Notes: generated by a model from the sequence alone, not told the origin. Positions 54,699-63,653 are shown, counted from the first letter of the stretch. The stretch: 64,000 nt of DNA from Arthrobacter sp. zg-Y844 (GCF_024385465.1 NZ_JANFLS010000002.1:1-64000); one strand, 5' to 3'. Numbers and translations: made by a program.

Positions 54699-55019
54699 AT
54701 GAGCGCCGAAGACCTTGAGAACTATGAAACGGACATGGAGCTCCAGCTGTACCGGGAGTACCGCGACGTCGTAGGCCTCTTCAGCTACGTGGTGGAAACC
54801 GAGCGGCGCTTTTACCTGGCCAACCACGTGGACCTGCAGGCCCGGTCCGCCGACGGCGAGATCTACTTCGACCTCACGCTGCAGGACGCGTGGGTCTGGG
54901 ACGTCTACCGGTCCGCCCGGTTCGTCAAAAGCGTGCGGGTGATCACCTTCAAGGACGTCAACGTGGAGGAATTGACCCGCAACGACGACCTCACACTGCC
55001 GAAGGCCGACGAACTGTAG
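54699..55019 (+). CDS. DUF2469 family protein
   Basis: A 106-residue acidic protein that begins MSAEDLENYETDMELQLYREYRDVV. It is almost always found after rnhB in actinobacteria. The function is unknown. The ATG at 54699 is preferred over an in-frame start at 54681, which falls inside rnhB, and has AGGA just upstream. Its last 29 bp overlap the convergent acetyltransferase gene. Confidence 0.92.
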   Translation: MSAEDLENYETDMELQLYREYRDVVGLFSYVVETERRFYLANHVDLQARSADGEIYFDLTLQDAWVWDVYRSARFVKSVRVITFKDVNVEELTRNDDLTLPKADEL

Positions 55020-55581
55020 CTTCCGCCCCTGCCTTCGCCCAGCTGACGGATGGGCTCCTTGGGTCATTCCGGGCGAGGCTGGAAATCCATCCCTCAACCA
55101 TTGTTCCGCGGTGGTTCAGCAGATACGGCACCGCGATCGGCGGCGGGAAACCGCAGCGCCAGACGGTCTTATAGCTGCCGGTGTTTCCCGCATTCGCCTT
55201 CCATGTGACCACGTCCCAGTCCAGGTCCTCGAAGGCGTGCCCCACTGCCAGCCGGACCGCGCGGGACATCAGGCCGCGGCCCCGGTATTCCGGCGACGTG
55301 ACGAAGCCCAGCGAACCGGAGGCTGCACCTTCGAAGCGCAGGTCGATGGTGCCTGCATAGCTGCCGCCGACGTCGAGCGCCCAGGACACGGCGTTTTCCT
55401 GCGGCACCGAGATGGCGGCCAGGTACTGCTGCGCCATCTCCGGCGTGTAGCCCAGCGGAATGGTGGTCCACTGGACCGACACGGGGTCGATGCAGCGTGC
55501 ATACACAGCATCGAGGTCGGCGGCGGCGTGCGGACGGAGCAGGAGGATGTCGTCGCTGAGCAGCGGGATCGCGAAAGCCAT
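54991..55581 (-). CDS. GNAT family N-acetyltransferase, RimJ/RimL-like
   Basis: A 196-residue acetyltransferase. It starts with LLSDDILLLRPHAAADLDAVY, as do RimJ/RimL-like enzymes. The acetyl-CoA motif is GFVTSPEYRGRGLMSRAVRLAVGHAF, followed by WKANAGNTGSYKTVWRCGF. It may modify small molecules or protein N-termini; the substrate is unknown. The C-terminal 28 residues are Ala/Arg-rich and partly antisense to the DUF2469 gene. Confidence 0.85.
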   Translation of the reverse strand: MAFAIPLLSDDILLLRPHAAADLDAVYARCIDPVSVQWTTIPLGYTPEMAQQYLAAISVPQENAVSWALDVGGSYAGTIDLRFEGAASGSLGFVTSPEYRGRGLMSRAVRLAVGHAFEDLDWDVVTWKANAGNTGSYKTVWRCGFPPPIAVPYLLNHRGTMVEGWISSLARNDPRSPSVSWAKAGAEATVRRPSAV

Positions 55582-55624
55582 CCCGACAGCCTAGCGGGTG
55601 TAATCCGGGCCTAGACTTAGCGGC

Positions 55625-56212
55625 ATGCCCGAGTCCCGGCGCGGCTTCGACGCCAACCTCCGCCTGTACGCACAAATGCAGCCCGACGGTCCGTCACTGG
55701 CACACCTGCTGTCCCTGCAGCAGTCGCTGCCGGCCGGCACGCGGCTGGTGCCGCGGCAGCAGCTGCACCTGACGCTGATCCACTTCGGGAAGGTGCTGGA
55801 CGTGCACCGGGCCGTCAATGCCCAGACCGGTATTTCATGTTCCGCCTACGAGCAGCTGCTCGCCGGGTACGTTGCCCGGACCGAGGCGCTGCTGCCCGCG
55901 GTTTCCTTCCGGCTGGAGCCGGCGGGGTTTGCCGGGTTCGGTACGCGCGGCTCGACCTTGGTAGTGGAATACCTGCCGACGCCGGAACTCGCCTTGCTGC
56001 ATCGGGACCTGTACGCCGAGCTGGTTGGTTTTCTCGGCGCCGCCGGCATTCGGGACGCCGCGGCCTTCATGGCCGGTAATCCGAACTTCATGCATGCCGG
56101 GACCCTGCGCCCGCACATCTCCCTGGCGCGGGGGTTTGCGGGCGCCCTGCCTTCCCTGCCGCTGGAATCCGTGACGCTGCAGCCGATGCCGGTGGTGTAC
56201 CCCGGGCACTGA
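55625..56212 (+). CDS. 2H phosphoesterase / 2'-5' RNA ligase family protein
   Basis: A 195-residue protein with the two H-x-T/S motifs of the 2H superfamily, HLTLIHFGK (about 48-56) and HISLARGF (about 165-172). Relatives include 2'-5' RNA ligases and cyclic phosphodiesterases. The RNA or nucleotide substrate is not known. It is convergent with the LAHTG-protein gene, and a shared terminator covers its stop codon. Confidence 0.82.
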   Translation: MPESRRGFDANLRLYAQMQPDGPSLAHLLSLQQSLPAGTRLVPRQQLHLTLIHFGKVLDVHRAVNAQTGISCSAYEQLLAGYVARTEALLPAVSFRLEPAGFAGFGTRGSTLVVEYLPTPELALLHRDLYAELVGFLGAAGIRDAAAFMAGNPNFMHAGTLRPHISLARGFAGALPSLPLESVTLQPMPVVYPGH

Positions 56213-56233
56213 CGGCATCCGGGGTACACCTTT
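56194..56233. terminator. Bidirectional terminator between convergent genes
   Basis: GGTGTACCCCGG (56194-56205) pairs perfectly with CCGGGGTACACC (56219-56230), followed by TTT. The stem covers the stop codon of the 2H gene and ends 5 bp from the stop of the opposing gene. Confidence 0.75.
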
Positions 56234-56237
56234 GGGC

Positions 56238-57143
56238 TTAGGCTTTCCTGCGGCGGGCAATGACCACCAGTACCGCTCCCACAGCCAGAATGGCTGCGCC
56301 GGCCGCGGCAAGCCACGTTCCGCCGGCACCCGTGTGGGCGAGCCCGGCATCGGGAACGCGGGGGCTGGGGTTGCCGGCAACCTGGATCCCGGGGTCCGTG
56401 GTGCCCGGGGCCGGCGGGGTGCTGCCCGGGGCAGGAGTGGTGCTGTTCGAACCGGGCGGGGTTACCGAACCTGCCGGGGTTTCCGACGGAGTGGCTGCCG
56501 GTGTCGGCGTGACCGCACCTGCCGGGGGCCTGGACGGGGTGTCCGTAGGGGTCGGCGTCGGCTTCTGGGACGGGGTGTCCGTGGGGGTGGGCGTCGGCGT
56601 CGACGTGGGAGGGGGATTAGTAGGCTCCGGTGTCGGTGTCGGTGTCGGCGTCGGCGTGGAAGCGCAATCGGGAACCGTCATCACCTCCTCGAGCTCCTGA
56701 TGCTGGGAGGCCTTTAGCTTCGGGTTCCCGGGGAAGGGCTCGGGATAAAGGAGGTTCTTCGGCCACTCATAAGTGCCTTCGAACTCGAGTACGTCTTGCT
56801 GGACGGCCCAGCCGGGACCGCATACCTCGAATGGAACCAAGGGGACCAGGGACGTTACATCGGTGAACCACTGGTGTCCGGGCTGCTTGGCCAGGAAGGT
56901 TTGTTTTCCCGAGTTCTCCCAGGCGGCCGGCTTCTGCGCGTCTACCTTCCGGTACAAGTAGATTCCTGTTTCCGTCACGGAAACCTCCGCCGAGGGAGAC
57001 CCACTCGGCGACGTGGTTGGGACAGTGTCCCCGGTCGCCGGCGCGGCGGTGGCCAAAGCCGGTGCACCGGTGACGATCGACAGCCCCGCTAAGGCTGCAA
57101 ATCCTGCCACGACAGCGGTTGTATTTCGCTTGCGGTTTTGCAT
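56238..57143 (-). CDS. Secreted surface protein with C-terminal LAHTG sorting signal
   Basis: A 301-residue exported protein. It has a signal peptide (about 1-32, with an ALA cleavage site), a globular domain with two Cys pairs (about 50-160), and a Pro/Thr/Ser-rich linker of TPTP and TPTDTPS repeats (about 161-258). The C-terminus is LAHTG, a hydrophobic helix and RRRKA, which is a class E sortase (LAxTG) signal. The globular domain function is unknown. The linker probably spans the cell wall. No sortase gene lies in this window. Confidence 0.85.
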   Translation of the reverse strand: MQNRKRNTTAVVAGFAALAGLSIVTGAPALATAAPATGDTVPTTSPSGSPSAEVSVTETGIYLYRKVDAQKPAAWENSGKQTFLAKQPGHQWFTDVTSLVPLVPFEVCGPGWAVQQDVLEFEGTYEWPKNLLYPEPFPGNPKLKASQHQELEEVMTVPDCASTPTPTPTPTPEPTNPPPTSTPTPTPTDTPSQKPTPTPTDTPSRPPAGAVTPTPAATPSETPAGSVTPPGSNSTTPAPGSTPPAPGTTDPGIQVAGNPSPRVPDAGLAHTGAGGTWLAAAGAAILAVGAVLVVIARRRKA

Positions 57144-57354
57144 GATGTCCTTTTTGTGAGTCGAACATGGGCGTTAGCGTCGCTATCCTGTCCGGGCCGT
57201 CTCAGCGTTCCCCTACGGAATGACGCAGTTTCCCGACAAGACCCGCTCAAATTCCGGTCGGGCGTCTCATCTGCCCTTGGCGATATGGCATCGCTGGTGT
57301 ATCCCGGAAGTTGAAAACGCCGAGGTCCTGCCCACGACCAGCGAGGAGAGCGTT

Positions 57355-58089
57355 ATGGATACTGCGGGACGGGTTGCCCTGGTAACCGGAGGATCCGGCG
57401 GGATCGGAGCGGCCGTGGTCCGACGGCTCGCGTTGAACGGCTATTCGGTGGGTGTGCACTACGCGCGGAACCGGGCGACAGCGGACGGTGTTGTTGCCGA
57501 CATTGCCGCCGAGGGCGGACGTGCCTTGGCCGTGGGCGGAGACGTGGGGGACGAGACCGCGATGGCCGCCGCGTTCGACGCCGTCGAGACAGCGTTCGGC
57601 GGCCTGGACGTGGTCGTCAATACCGCAGGCATCATGCTCCTTGCCCCGATCGCCGAGCTGGAACTGGCGGACCTGGACCGGATGCACCACACGAATATCC
57701 GGGGAACGTTCGTGGTCTCGCAGCAGGCGGCCCGCCGGGTCCGTCCGGGTGGAGCGATCATCAACTTTTCGACCACCGTCCGGCGCACCCAATACCCCGG
57801 CTACGGCGCCTATGTGGCCAGCAAAGCTGCAGTGGAAGGGATGACGCTGATCCTGGCGCGGGAACTGCGGGGACGGGACATCACGGTCAACGCGGTGGCG
57901 CCCGGGCCGACAGCGACGGCGTTGTTCCTGGACGGAAAGGACGAGGCCACCGTCGAGCGGCTGGCCGAGGCGGCGCCGCCAGGGCGCCTGGGCCAGCCCG
58001 AAGACATCGCCGAAACCGTTGCCTTCCTTGCCGGGCCGGGTCGCTGGGTCAACGGCCAGGTGGTCTACGCCAACGGGGGACTGGCCTGA
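57355..58089 (+). CDS. SDR family oxidoreductase
   Basis: A 244-residue classical SDR. The cofactor motif is ALVTGGSGGIGAAVVRRLA (about 8-26). The NAG motif appears as NTAG, catalytic Ser lies in INFSTTVRR, and YxxxK is GYGAYVASKAA. C-terminal GPTATALF follows the PG motif. It resembles 3-ketoacyl-ACP reductase-like or glucose-dehydrogenase-like SDRs; the substrate is unknown. The ATG at 57355 follows GAGGAGAG. Confidence 0.88.
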   Translation: MDTAGRVALVTGGSGGIGAAVVRRLALNGYSVGVHYARNRATADGVVADIAAEGGRALAVGGDVGDETAMAAAFDAVETAFGGLDVVVNTAGIMLLAPIAELELADLDRMHHTNIRGTFVVSQQAARRVRPGGAIINFSTTVRRTQYPGYGAYVASKAAVEGMTLILARELRGRDITVNAVAPGPTATALFLDGKDEATVERLAEAAPPGRLGQPEDIAETVAFLAGPGRWVNGQVVYANGGLA

Positions 58090-58197
58090 CCTTCTGCTCC
58101 TCCACACTCAGGTTCCGGTGCACGGCGGCGGAATCCTTCTCCACACGGCTGTGTCCTGCTGTGCCCGGTCCGTCCGGTTTGAGCCAACGTGGTGGAC

Positions 58198-58554
58198 ATG
58201 AAAGCCAAAGACATCCTGGGAAGCCGCGGAGAAGAACTGGCGGCGCGGTACCTGACCGACGCCGGGCTTCGCATCATCGACCGGAACTGGCGGTGTCCCG
58301 AGGGCGAGATCGACCTGGTCGCCGTGGACGGCGCCACCCTGGTGGTGGTCGAAGTGAAAACGCGCTCCTCGCTGGACTTCGGACACCCCTTCGAAGCGAT
58401 CGGGCAGGATAAGGTCGTCCGCCTCTACCAGCTGGCAGGGGCCTGGGCCCGGGCCAACAGCCGCTACTTCACCCACCGCCGGATCGACGCAGTCTCGATT
58501 GTCGACGACGGCGCCAATCCGCCCGTCGTGGAGCACCTGCGGGGAATCTCCTGA
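58198..58554 (+). CDS. YraN/UPF0102 family nuclease-fold protein
   Basis: A 118-residue protein with the restriction-endonuclease-like core GEIDLVAVDGATLVVVEVKTR (about 37-57), where Asp, Glu and Lys form a PD-(D/E)xK-type site. It begins KDILGSRGEELAARYL. The role is not known; genes of this family commonly sit with comM and dprA, as here. The ATG at 58198 is used; GTG codons at 58189 and 58192 are alternatives. Its stop overlaps the next ATG by one base. Confidence 0.9.
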   Translation: MKAKDILGSRGEELAARYLTDAGLRIIDRNWRCPEGEIDLVAVDGATLVVVEVKTRSSLDFGHPFEAIGQDKVVRLYQLAGAWARANSRYFTHRRIDAVSIVDDGANPPVVEHLRGIS

Positions 58555-60101
58555 TGGGGCTCGGACGGACCTACGGGGTAGGGCTGGTCGGCCTGCAGGG
58601 CAGGATCGTCGAGATTGAAGCCGACATCGGCCAGTCCCTTCCGTCCTTTATCCTGCTGGGGCTGCCGGACGCCTCCCTTAATGAGGCGCGCGACCGGGTG
58701 AAGTCGGCGGCAAAAAACGCCGGGCTGCCGCTGAGCCGGCGCCGCATCACGGTCAACCTGATGCCTGCGGATGTACCGAAGCACGGCTCCGGCTTCGACC
58801 TGGCCATAGCCGTGGCTGCACTCTGCGCCGGCGGTGTCCTGCGCAGCCCGGGCCGCTGCATCTTCCTGGCGGAACTCGGGCTGGATAGCCGGCTTCGGCC
58901 GATCCGGGGCATACTTCCGGCTGTTATGGCCGCGGTTGCCGCCGGCTACACGGACTTTGCCGTGGCGGCGGAGAACGCAGAGGAAGCTGCACTGGTGCCT
59001 GCCGCCCGCGTCCGGGGATACTCCTGCCTGGCCGAGGTGGCCGCCGACCTCGGCGCCGACGCCGAGCAGCTTAGTTTTCCACTGCCGGTGGCCCGTACCG
59101 GCGAAGATCCCGACCACGAAGAGTGCCCGGCTGAATCCCGGATTCCCGACCTTGCGGACGTGGCGGGGCAGGCAGAGGCCCGCTTCGCCGTCGAAGTGGC
59201 TGCAGCAGGAGCACACCATCTGTTGATGACCGGGCCGCCGGGCGCCGGAAAGACCATGCTGGCTGAGCGGTTGCCCGGCATCCTGCCGAACCTTTCCGAT
59301 GACCAGGCAATGGAAGTCACCGCCATTCACTCCCTCGCCTGGCAGGGACGCCCCTGCCGCCAGCTGCTCCGTCGACCGCCGTTCGAAAGTCCGCACCACA
59401 CCGCGTCCACGGCAGCGGTAATCGGCGGCGGTTCAGGAATCCCGCGACCCGGCGCTGCCTCCCGTGCCCACCGCGGCGTGTTGTTCCTCGATGAGGCGCC
59501 CGAGTATGAGAGACGGGTCCTGGACGGCTTGCGCCAACCGCTTGAGAGCGGCGAGCTTGTCCTGCACCGGGCAGCGGGTACAGCCGTGTATCCGGCACGC
59601 TTCCAGCTCGTCCTTGCCGCCAATCCCTGTCCCTGCGGACTCGCAACCGGCAAGGGAATCGAGTGCACCTGCACCTCCACACAGCGGCGCCGGTACTTCA
59701 GCCGGCTCTCCGGTCCGCTGCTGGATCGGGTGGACCTGCAGCTGTCCGTGCAGCGGGTCTCCCTGGTCGACTACTTCGCCGCAGAGCCTGCGGAGGCCAG
59801 CTCCACGGTGGCGGCACGCGTGCTGGAGGCGCGGCGGCTCCAACGGGAGCGGCTTCAACCGCTGGGATGCGAAACCAATGCCGAAGTTCCCGGCACCTTG
59901 CTGCGGGACAGCCTGCGGCCGCCGAGCAAAGCAACGTCGGCCCTGGACCGGGCCATGGACCGCCAGCTCCTGACGGCCCGGGGCTACGACCGGGTATTGC
60001 GGGTGGCCTGGACCGTCGCCGATCTTGCCGGGCACGGAAGCCCGGACGCCGACGACGTCGGGCAGGCCCTCGCTTTCCGCCGGCAGGGAGCGGCGGCATG
60101 A
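58554..60101 (+). CDS. YifB/ComM-like Mg-chelatase-related AAA+ ATPase
   Basis: A 515-residue AAA+ protein. A Lon-type N-terminal domain (about 1-170, GLPDASLNEARDRVKSAAKNAG and MPADVPKHGSGFDLA) is followed by the ATPase with Walker A GPPGAGKTMLAERLPG (about 224-239) and Walker B GVLFLDEAPEY. The C-terminal helical domain is normal. ComM promotes branch migration during natural transformation in other bacteria. Its position between YraN and dprA fits DNA processing. The dprA start overlaps its stop by four bases. Confidence 0.92.
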   Translation: MGLGRTYGVGLVGLQGRIVEIEADIGQSLPSFILLGLPDASLNEARDRVKSAAKNAGLPLSRRRITVNLMPADVPKHGSGFDLAIAVAALCAGGVLRSPGRCIFLAELGLDSRLRPIRGILPAVMAAVAAGYTDFAVAAENAEEAALVPAARVRGYSCLAEVAADLGADAEQLSFPLPVARTGEDPDHEECPAESRIPDLADVAGQAEARFAVEVAAAGAHHLLMTGPPGAGKTMLAERLPGILPNLSDDQAMEVTAIHSLAWQGRPCRQLLRRPPFESPHHTASTAAVIGGGSGIPRPGAASRAHRGVLFLDEAPEYERRVLDGLRQPLESGELVLHRAAGTAVYPARFQLVLAANPCPCGLATGKGIECTCTSTQRRRYFSRLSGPLLDRVDLQLSVQRVSLVDYFAAEPAEASSTVAARVLEARRLQRERLQPLGCETNAEVPGTLLRDSLRPPSKATSALDRAMDRQLLTARGYDRVLRVAWTVADLAGHGSPDADDVGQALAFRRQGAAA

Positions 60102-61321
60102 GTAATGACGAGGTGCTGGTCGCACGGGCGGCGTTGTCCAGGCTGTTCGAACCTTCAGATACCGTGGGCCTGGCACTCGTGGCGGCCGCCGGTCCGGTCC
60201 AGGCGCTGCAGATCGCCACCGGAGCGGCGGGCACGCCTCCGGATCTCGCCGCCGAAACGTCACGCTTTCCATCCCCGGGCAGCGGCCAGGGAAGCGCCCT
60301 GGCAGAGGGACTGAAAAGGTGGGCCCCGCGGGTAGCGGACCTTGCGCCGGACCGGGACCTGGACGCGATCCGCCGTCTGGGTGGGGAACTCCTTGTGCCG
60401 GAGGATCCCCGTTGGCCCGAGTCATTGCGCCACCTGCAGCAGGAAATGCCGTTGTGTCTCTGGGTACGGGGAGACCTGGAGCGGGGCCTGCCGGAACTGG
60501 ACCGGACCGTGGCAGTAGTGGGTTCCCGGGACGCGACCGGATACGGGCTGTCCATAGCGGGGGACCTTGCAGCGGGGCTGGCCAACCGCGGGTACACCGT
60601 TGTCTCCGGAGGCGCCTACGGAATCGATGCCCAGGCACATCGTGCCGCGCTCGCAGCTGCATCCGCTGATGCCCCGGCCACGCTAGCGGTCATGGCGTGC
60701 GGTGCGGACCGGTTCTACCCGGCCGGCAACGAGGACCTGCTTCGCGCCGTCGCGGAGCGCGGGCTGCTGCTGTCCGAAGTGCCGCCGGGATCTGCCCCCA
60801 CCCGGTGGAGATTCCTGCAACGGAACCGGATCATCGCTGCGCTGAGCGCCGTCACCGTGGTGGTGGAGGCCCGCTGGAGATCCGGAGCACTGAACACTGC
60901 CCACCATGCCGCCGGGTTAGGGCGGGAAGTCGGTGCCGTGCCGGGCTCCGTGTACTCAGCCAACTCTGCCGGATGCCACCGGCTGCTGCGCGACGGAAGT
61001 GCAGTCTGCGTGACCGATGCCCGGGAAGTGGTGGAGCTGGCCGGGCCGCTCCGTGATGTCCCGCCGGGAGAGCCGGGCGATCCGGACAGCCGGGCAGGGG
61101 ACAGCCGGGCAGGAGGCCGCCGGGCAGATCACGACGGGCTGCCCGTGGAGGATTTGCTGCTGTTGGATGCGCTGCCGGTGCGCAGCGGAACGACCACCGA
61201 GAAACTGGCTACCGTCGCGGGGCTTTCCCTGCAAGGGGTGCGCGCCGGGCTGGCGCGGCTGGAATTGGAAGGACTGGCCATACGGTCCGAAGGAGACCAG
61301 TGGCGTCGCGGCCGGCGTTAG
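60098..61321 (+). CDS. dprA: DNA-processing protein DprA
   Basis: A 407-residue protein with a Rossmann-like DprA domain (about 100-315): VAVVGSRDATGYG, TVVSGGAYGIDAQAHRAAL, PPGSAPTRWRFLQRNRIIAALS and VPGSVYSANSAGCHRLLRDGSA. A C-terminal winged helix follows a low-complexity Asp/Arg/Gly linker (about 320-350). DprA loads RecA onto incoming single-stranded DNA. Many actinobacteria keep dprA without proven competence. The ATG at 60098 overlaps comM by four bases. Confidence 0.94.
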   Translation: MSNDEVLVARAALSRLFEPSDTVGLALVAAAGPVQALQIATGAAGTPPDLAAETSRFPSPGSGQGSALAEGLKRWAPRVADLAPDRDLDAIRRLGGELLVPEDPRWPESLRHLQQEMPLCLWVRGDLERGLPELDRTVAVVGSRDATGYGLSIAGDLAAGLANRGYTVVSGGAYGIDAQAHRAALAAASADAPATLAVMACGADRFYPAGNEDLLRAVAERGLLLSEVPPGSAPTRWRFLQRNRIIAALSAVTVVVEARWRSGALNTAHHAAGLGREVGAVPGSVYSANSAGCHRLLRDGSAVCVTDAREVVELAGPLRDVPPGEPGDPDSRAGDSRAGGRRADHDGLPVEDLLLLDALPVRSGTTTEKLATVAGLSLQGVRAGLARLELEGLAIRSEGDQWRRGRR

Positions 61322-61367
61322 CAGCATCGACATTTCGACTATCCGCACAACCAGGAAGGACGTCATC

Positions 61368-61895
61368 ATGATCACTCACAAGATAGTCACCTCGCCGGTA
61401 GGGGTACTCACCCTCGTCGCTATGGACGGACTCCTGTCCAAGGTCCGGCTGGGGCCGCCCGCTGCGCCGGCAGGGGCAGGGACACCGTACGGCATTGCGG
61501 CCGAAGACGGCTTCGAGGATGTCGAACGTCAACTGACGGAGTACTTCGAGGGCCGGCGCTGCTGCATCAGCGTGGATACCAATCCCCAGGGGACCGAGTT
61601 CCAGCGCAGGGTATGGGAGCAGGTCTCGGGCATCGCCTACGGCAGGACGGCAAGCTACAAGCAGCTGGCGGTCCTGCTGGGTGACGCGGCCAAGGCCCGA
61701 AGCGTGGGAGCAGCATTGGCCCATAACCCGTTGAATCTGGTGGTGCCCACCCACCGCGTGGTGGGGTCCCGCGGCGCGTTGACGGGATACTCGGGCGGCG
61801 TCGATGCGAAACGGTACCTGCTGGAACTCGAGCAGGCCCCGCAGACAGAACACCTGCGGCGCAACTGCCTGCGTGCCGACAGCGTGCCTGCTTGA
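61368..61895 (+). CDS. Ogt-like protein with Thr for the active-site Cys (alkyltransferase-like)
   Basis: A 175-residue homologue of O6-methylguanine-DNA methyltransferase with both an Ogt-type N-terminal domain (about 1-70) and the C-terminal DNA-binding domain ([24 protein letters not shown]). The arginine finger is kept (Arg111 in [12 protein letters not shown]). The active motif PCHRV is PTHRV, with Thr128 encoded by ACC in place of Cys. It cannot accept alkyl groups in the usual way, so it may act like ATL proteins that flag O6-alkylguanine for excision repair. AGGAAGGA lies 7 bases before the ATG. Confidence 0.88.
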   Translation: MITHKIVTSPVGVLTLVAMDGLLSKVRLGPPAAPAGAGTPYGIAAEDGFEDVERQLTEYFEGRRCCISVDTNPQGTEFQRRVWEQVSGIAYGRTASYKQLAVLLGDAAKARSVGAALAHNPLNLVVPTHRVVGSRGALTGYSGGVDAKRYLLELEQAPQTEHLRRNCLRADSVPA

Positions 61896-61926
61896 ACGGC
61901 GGCGGCAAAGAGAGAACAGTAAAGAG

Positions 61927-62871
61927 GTGACATCAAAGGGAGCAGCAGGGCGAACTGCGTGGCCGGCGGAATTCCGTTCCGCGCTGGAGGGCTTCTGCCG
62001 TTACCTGACGGCAGAGCGTGGCCGCTCCGAGCACACGGTCCGTGCCTATGAGTCGGACGTGTCGAAGCTGCTCGACTATGCCCTCGGCGCCGGAGCAGGC
62101 TCGCTCCAGGAACTGGACCTGGGCATCCTGCGCGGCTGGCTGGGCGAACTCAGTGCCGGCGGGCAGGCCCGTTCCACGCTGGCCCGCCGCGCCGCCACGG
62201 CACGCAGCTTCACCAACTGGGCCCTGCGCGAGGAACTCATCAGCGAAAACCCGGCCCTGCGGCTGAAAGCACCGAAGAAGGAGAAGACCCTTCCCGGCGT
62301 GCTGCGCAGCAGCCAGCTCGATGACCTGTTCGAAACCCTGCAGGCGGCTGCCGCCGAGGGCGAACCCGTGGCTCTGCGGGACCGCGCGATGGTCGAACTG
62401 CTCTACGCAACGGGCATCCGGGTGGGGGAGCTGGCCGGACTGGACGTCGACGACCTCGATCCGGACCGCCGGACGCTCACCGTGCTGGGCAAGGGCAACA
62501 AGGAACGCACGGTGCCTTACGGCCTGCCGGCTGCGCTCGCGGTGGATGACTGGCTGCGCCGCGGCCGTCCGTCGATGGCGACCGGGGACAGCGGTCCGGC
62601 ATTGTTCCTGGGCAAGCGGGGCGGACGGGTGGACCAGCGGCAGGTCCGCAGCGTGGTGGCAGGGCTTTTGGAAGCCGTGCCGGACACGTCCGCCTCCGGG
62701 CCGCACGCCCTGCGCCACTCCGCGGCCACCCACCTGCTCGACGGCGGTGCCGACCTGCGTGCCGTGCAGGAAATCCTGGGCCATTCGTCGCTGGCCACCA
62801 CGCAGCTCTACACACACGTGTCAGTGGACAGGCTGCGCCAGAGCTACAGCCAGGCGCATCCGCGAGCCTAA
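61927..62871 (+). CDS. xerC: Tyrosine recombinase XerC
   Basis: A 314-residue tyrosine recombinase for chromosome dimer resolution with XerD. The N-terminal SAM-like domain (about 15-105) precedes the catalytic domain. Active-site residues are Arg in [10 protein letters not shown], Lys in [10 protein letters not shown], HxxR in [12 protein letters not shown], His in [12 protein letters not shown] and the nucleophile Tyr in [11 protein letters not shown]. The GTG at 61927 follows a purine-rich stretch. No attachment site or phage genes lie near, which supports a housekeeping role. Confidence 0.94.
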   Translation: MTSKGAAGRTAWPAEFRSALEGFCRYLTAERGRSEHTVRAYESDVSKLLDYALGAGAGSLQELDLGILRGWLGELSAGGQARSTLARRAATARSFTNWALREELISENPALRLKAPKKEKTLPGVLRSSQLDDLFETLQAAAAEGEPVALRDRAMVELLYATGIRVGELAGLDVDDLDPDRRTLTVLGKGNKERTVPYGLPAALAVDDWLRRGRPSMATGDSGPALFLGKRGGRVDQRQVRSVVAGLLEAVPDTSASGPHALRHSAATHLLDGGADLRAVQEILGHSSLATTQLYTHVSVDRLRQSYSQAHPRA

Positions 62872-62905
62872 GGGACGGCCGCCCAGGGACCGCCGCCCGA
62901 CTCCG

Positions 62906-62932
62906 GCAGCACCGCCGAGCCTGCGGTGCTGC
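62906..62932 (+). terminator. Terminator-like hairpin after xerC
   Basis: A perfect 10-bp stem (GCAGCACCGC, 62906-62915 with 62923-62932) closes a 7-base loop. No T-run follows. It lies 34 bp after the xerC stop. Confidence 0.6.
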
Positions 62933-62951
62933 AGAGGCTCAAAAGGATACA

Positions 62952-62981
62952 TTGGCGCATCGACGTAACTTACGGCACAAT
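62952..62981 (+). promoter_or_regulatory. Promoter of the DUF3145 gene
   Basis: TTGGCG (62952-62957) and CACAAT (62976-62981) are 18 bp apart. The -10 sits in GGCACAATG, as in the rpsP promoter. The leader to the start codon would be about 80 bases. Confidence 0.5.
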
Positions 62982-63068
62982 GATGGACAGCGGTCACATC
63001 CGGCTCGATATCCGTCCATGCAGCAGCAGGTCGTTGGGGAAGACGTACCTACAGCTATGGAGGATGGA

Positions 63069-63572
63069 ATGTCTGTTGTGATGGCGCGCGGCGTACTGTT
63101 TGTGCACTCTGCCCCTTCCGCGTTGTGCCCCCATATTGAGTGGGCCATCGGATCCGTCGTGGAAAAGCGAACGGATCTACAGTGGACCCCTCAGCCGGCT
63201 GCGCCCGGAATGGTACGGGCCGAAATCGCCTGGACCGGACCGCAGGGCACCGGTTCCCTGCTCGCGTCCGCGCTGCGCGGCTGGGCGCACCTCCGGTACG
63301 AGGTGACGGAGGAACAGAGCCCCGGAGCCGACGGCAGCCGCTGGGCACACACGCCTGAGCTGGGCATCTTCCACGCCGCCACCGACGTGCACGGCAACAT
63401 CATGATTTCCGAGAACCGCATCCGTTACGCCTATGAAAACGGTGCCGGCGATCCGTCGGCGGTCTACCACGAACTCTCACTCGCCCTGGGCGAGGCCTGG
63501 GACGAAGAGCTGGAGCCGTTCCGGCACGCGGCCGACGGCGCTCCGGTGCGCTGGCTGCACCAGGTCGGCTAG
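63069..63572 (+). CDS. DUF3145 family protein
   Basis: A 167-residue protein that begins MARGVLFVHSAPSALCPHIEWA after a short MSVV lead. It is widespread in actinobacteria, often beside the fabD-fabH-acpP-fabF cluster, and is here convergent with fabF. The function is unknown. The ATG at 63069 is chosen since homologues start there and GAGGATGG lies close upstream; a longer frame from 62952 overlaps the promoter region. Confidence 0.9.
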   Translation: MSVVMARGVLFVHSAPSALCPHIEWAIGSVVEKRTDLQWTPQPAAPGMVRAEIAWTGPQGTGSLLASALRGWAHLRYEVTEEQSPGADGSRWAHTPELGIFHAATDVHGNIMISENRIRYAYENGAGDPSAVYHELSLALGEAWDEELEPFRHAADGAPVRWLHQVG

Positions 63573-63597
63573 TCTCCTCAAAAACTCCGTAGCAAAC

Positions 63598-63639
63598 ACA
63601 ACAGGCGTCCGTTCCCCGCGGGGAACGGACGCCTGTTGT
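63598..63639. terminator. 42-base perfect palindrome, bidirectional terminator
   Basis: The segment is its own reverse complement, centred between 63618 and 63619 (TTCCCCGCGGGGAA core). Its 21-bp arms lie between the DUF3145 gene and fabF, which are transcribed toward each other. It can terminate both. Confidence 0.85.
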
Positions 63640-63653
63640 CGTAAGCGAACGGG

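Noticed and set aside
56500-56660. Repetitive GTCGGCGTCGGT-like tract as a CRISPR or satellite repeat
   Set aside because: It is the coding sequence of the TPTP linker in the LAHTG protein, with no spacers or fixed unit length.
61927-62871. Tyrosine recombinase as a sign of a phage or integrative element
   Set aside because: Sequence and position after dprA fit housekeeping XerC. No integrase-type attachment repeats or phage genes are nearby.
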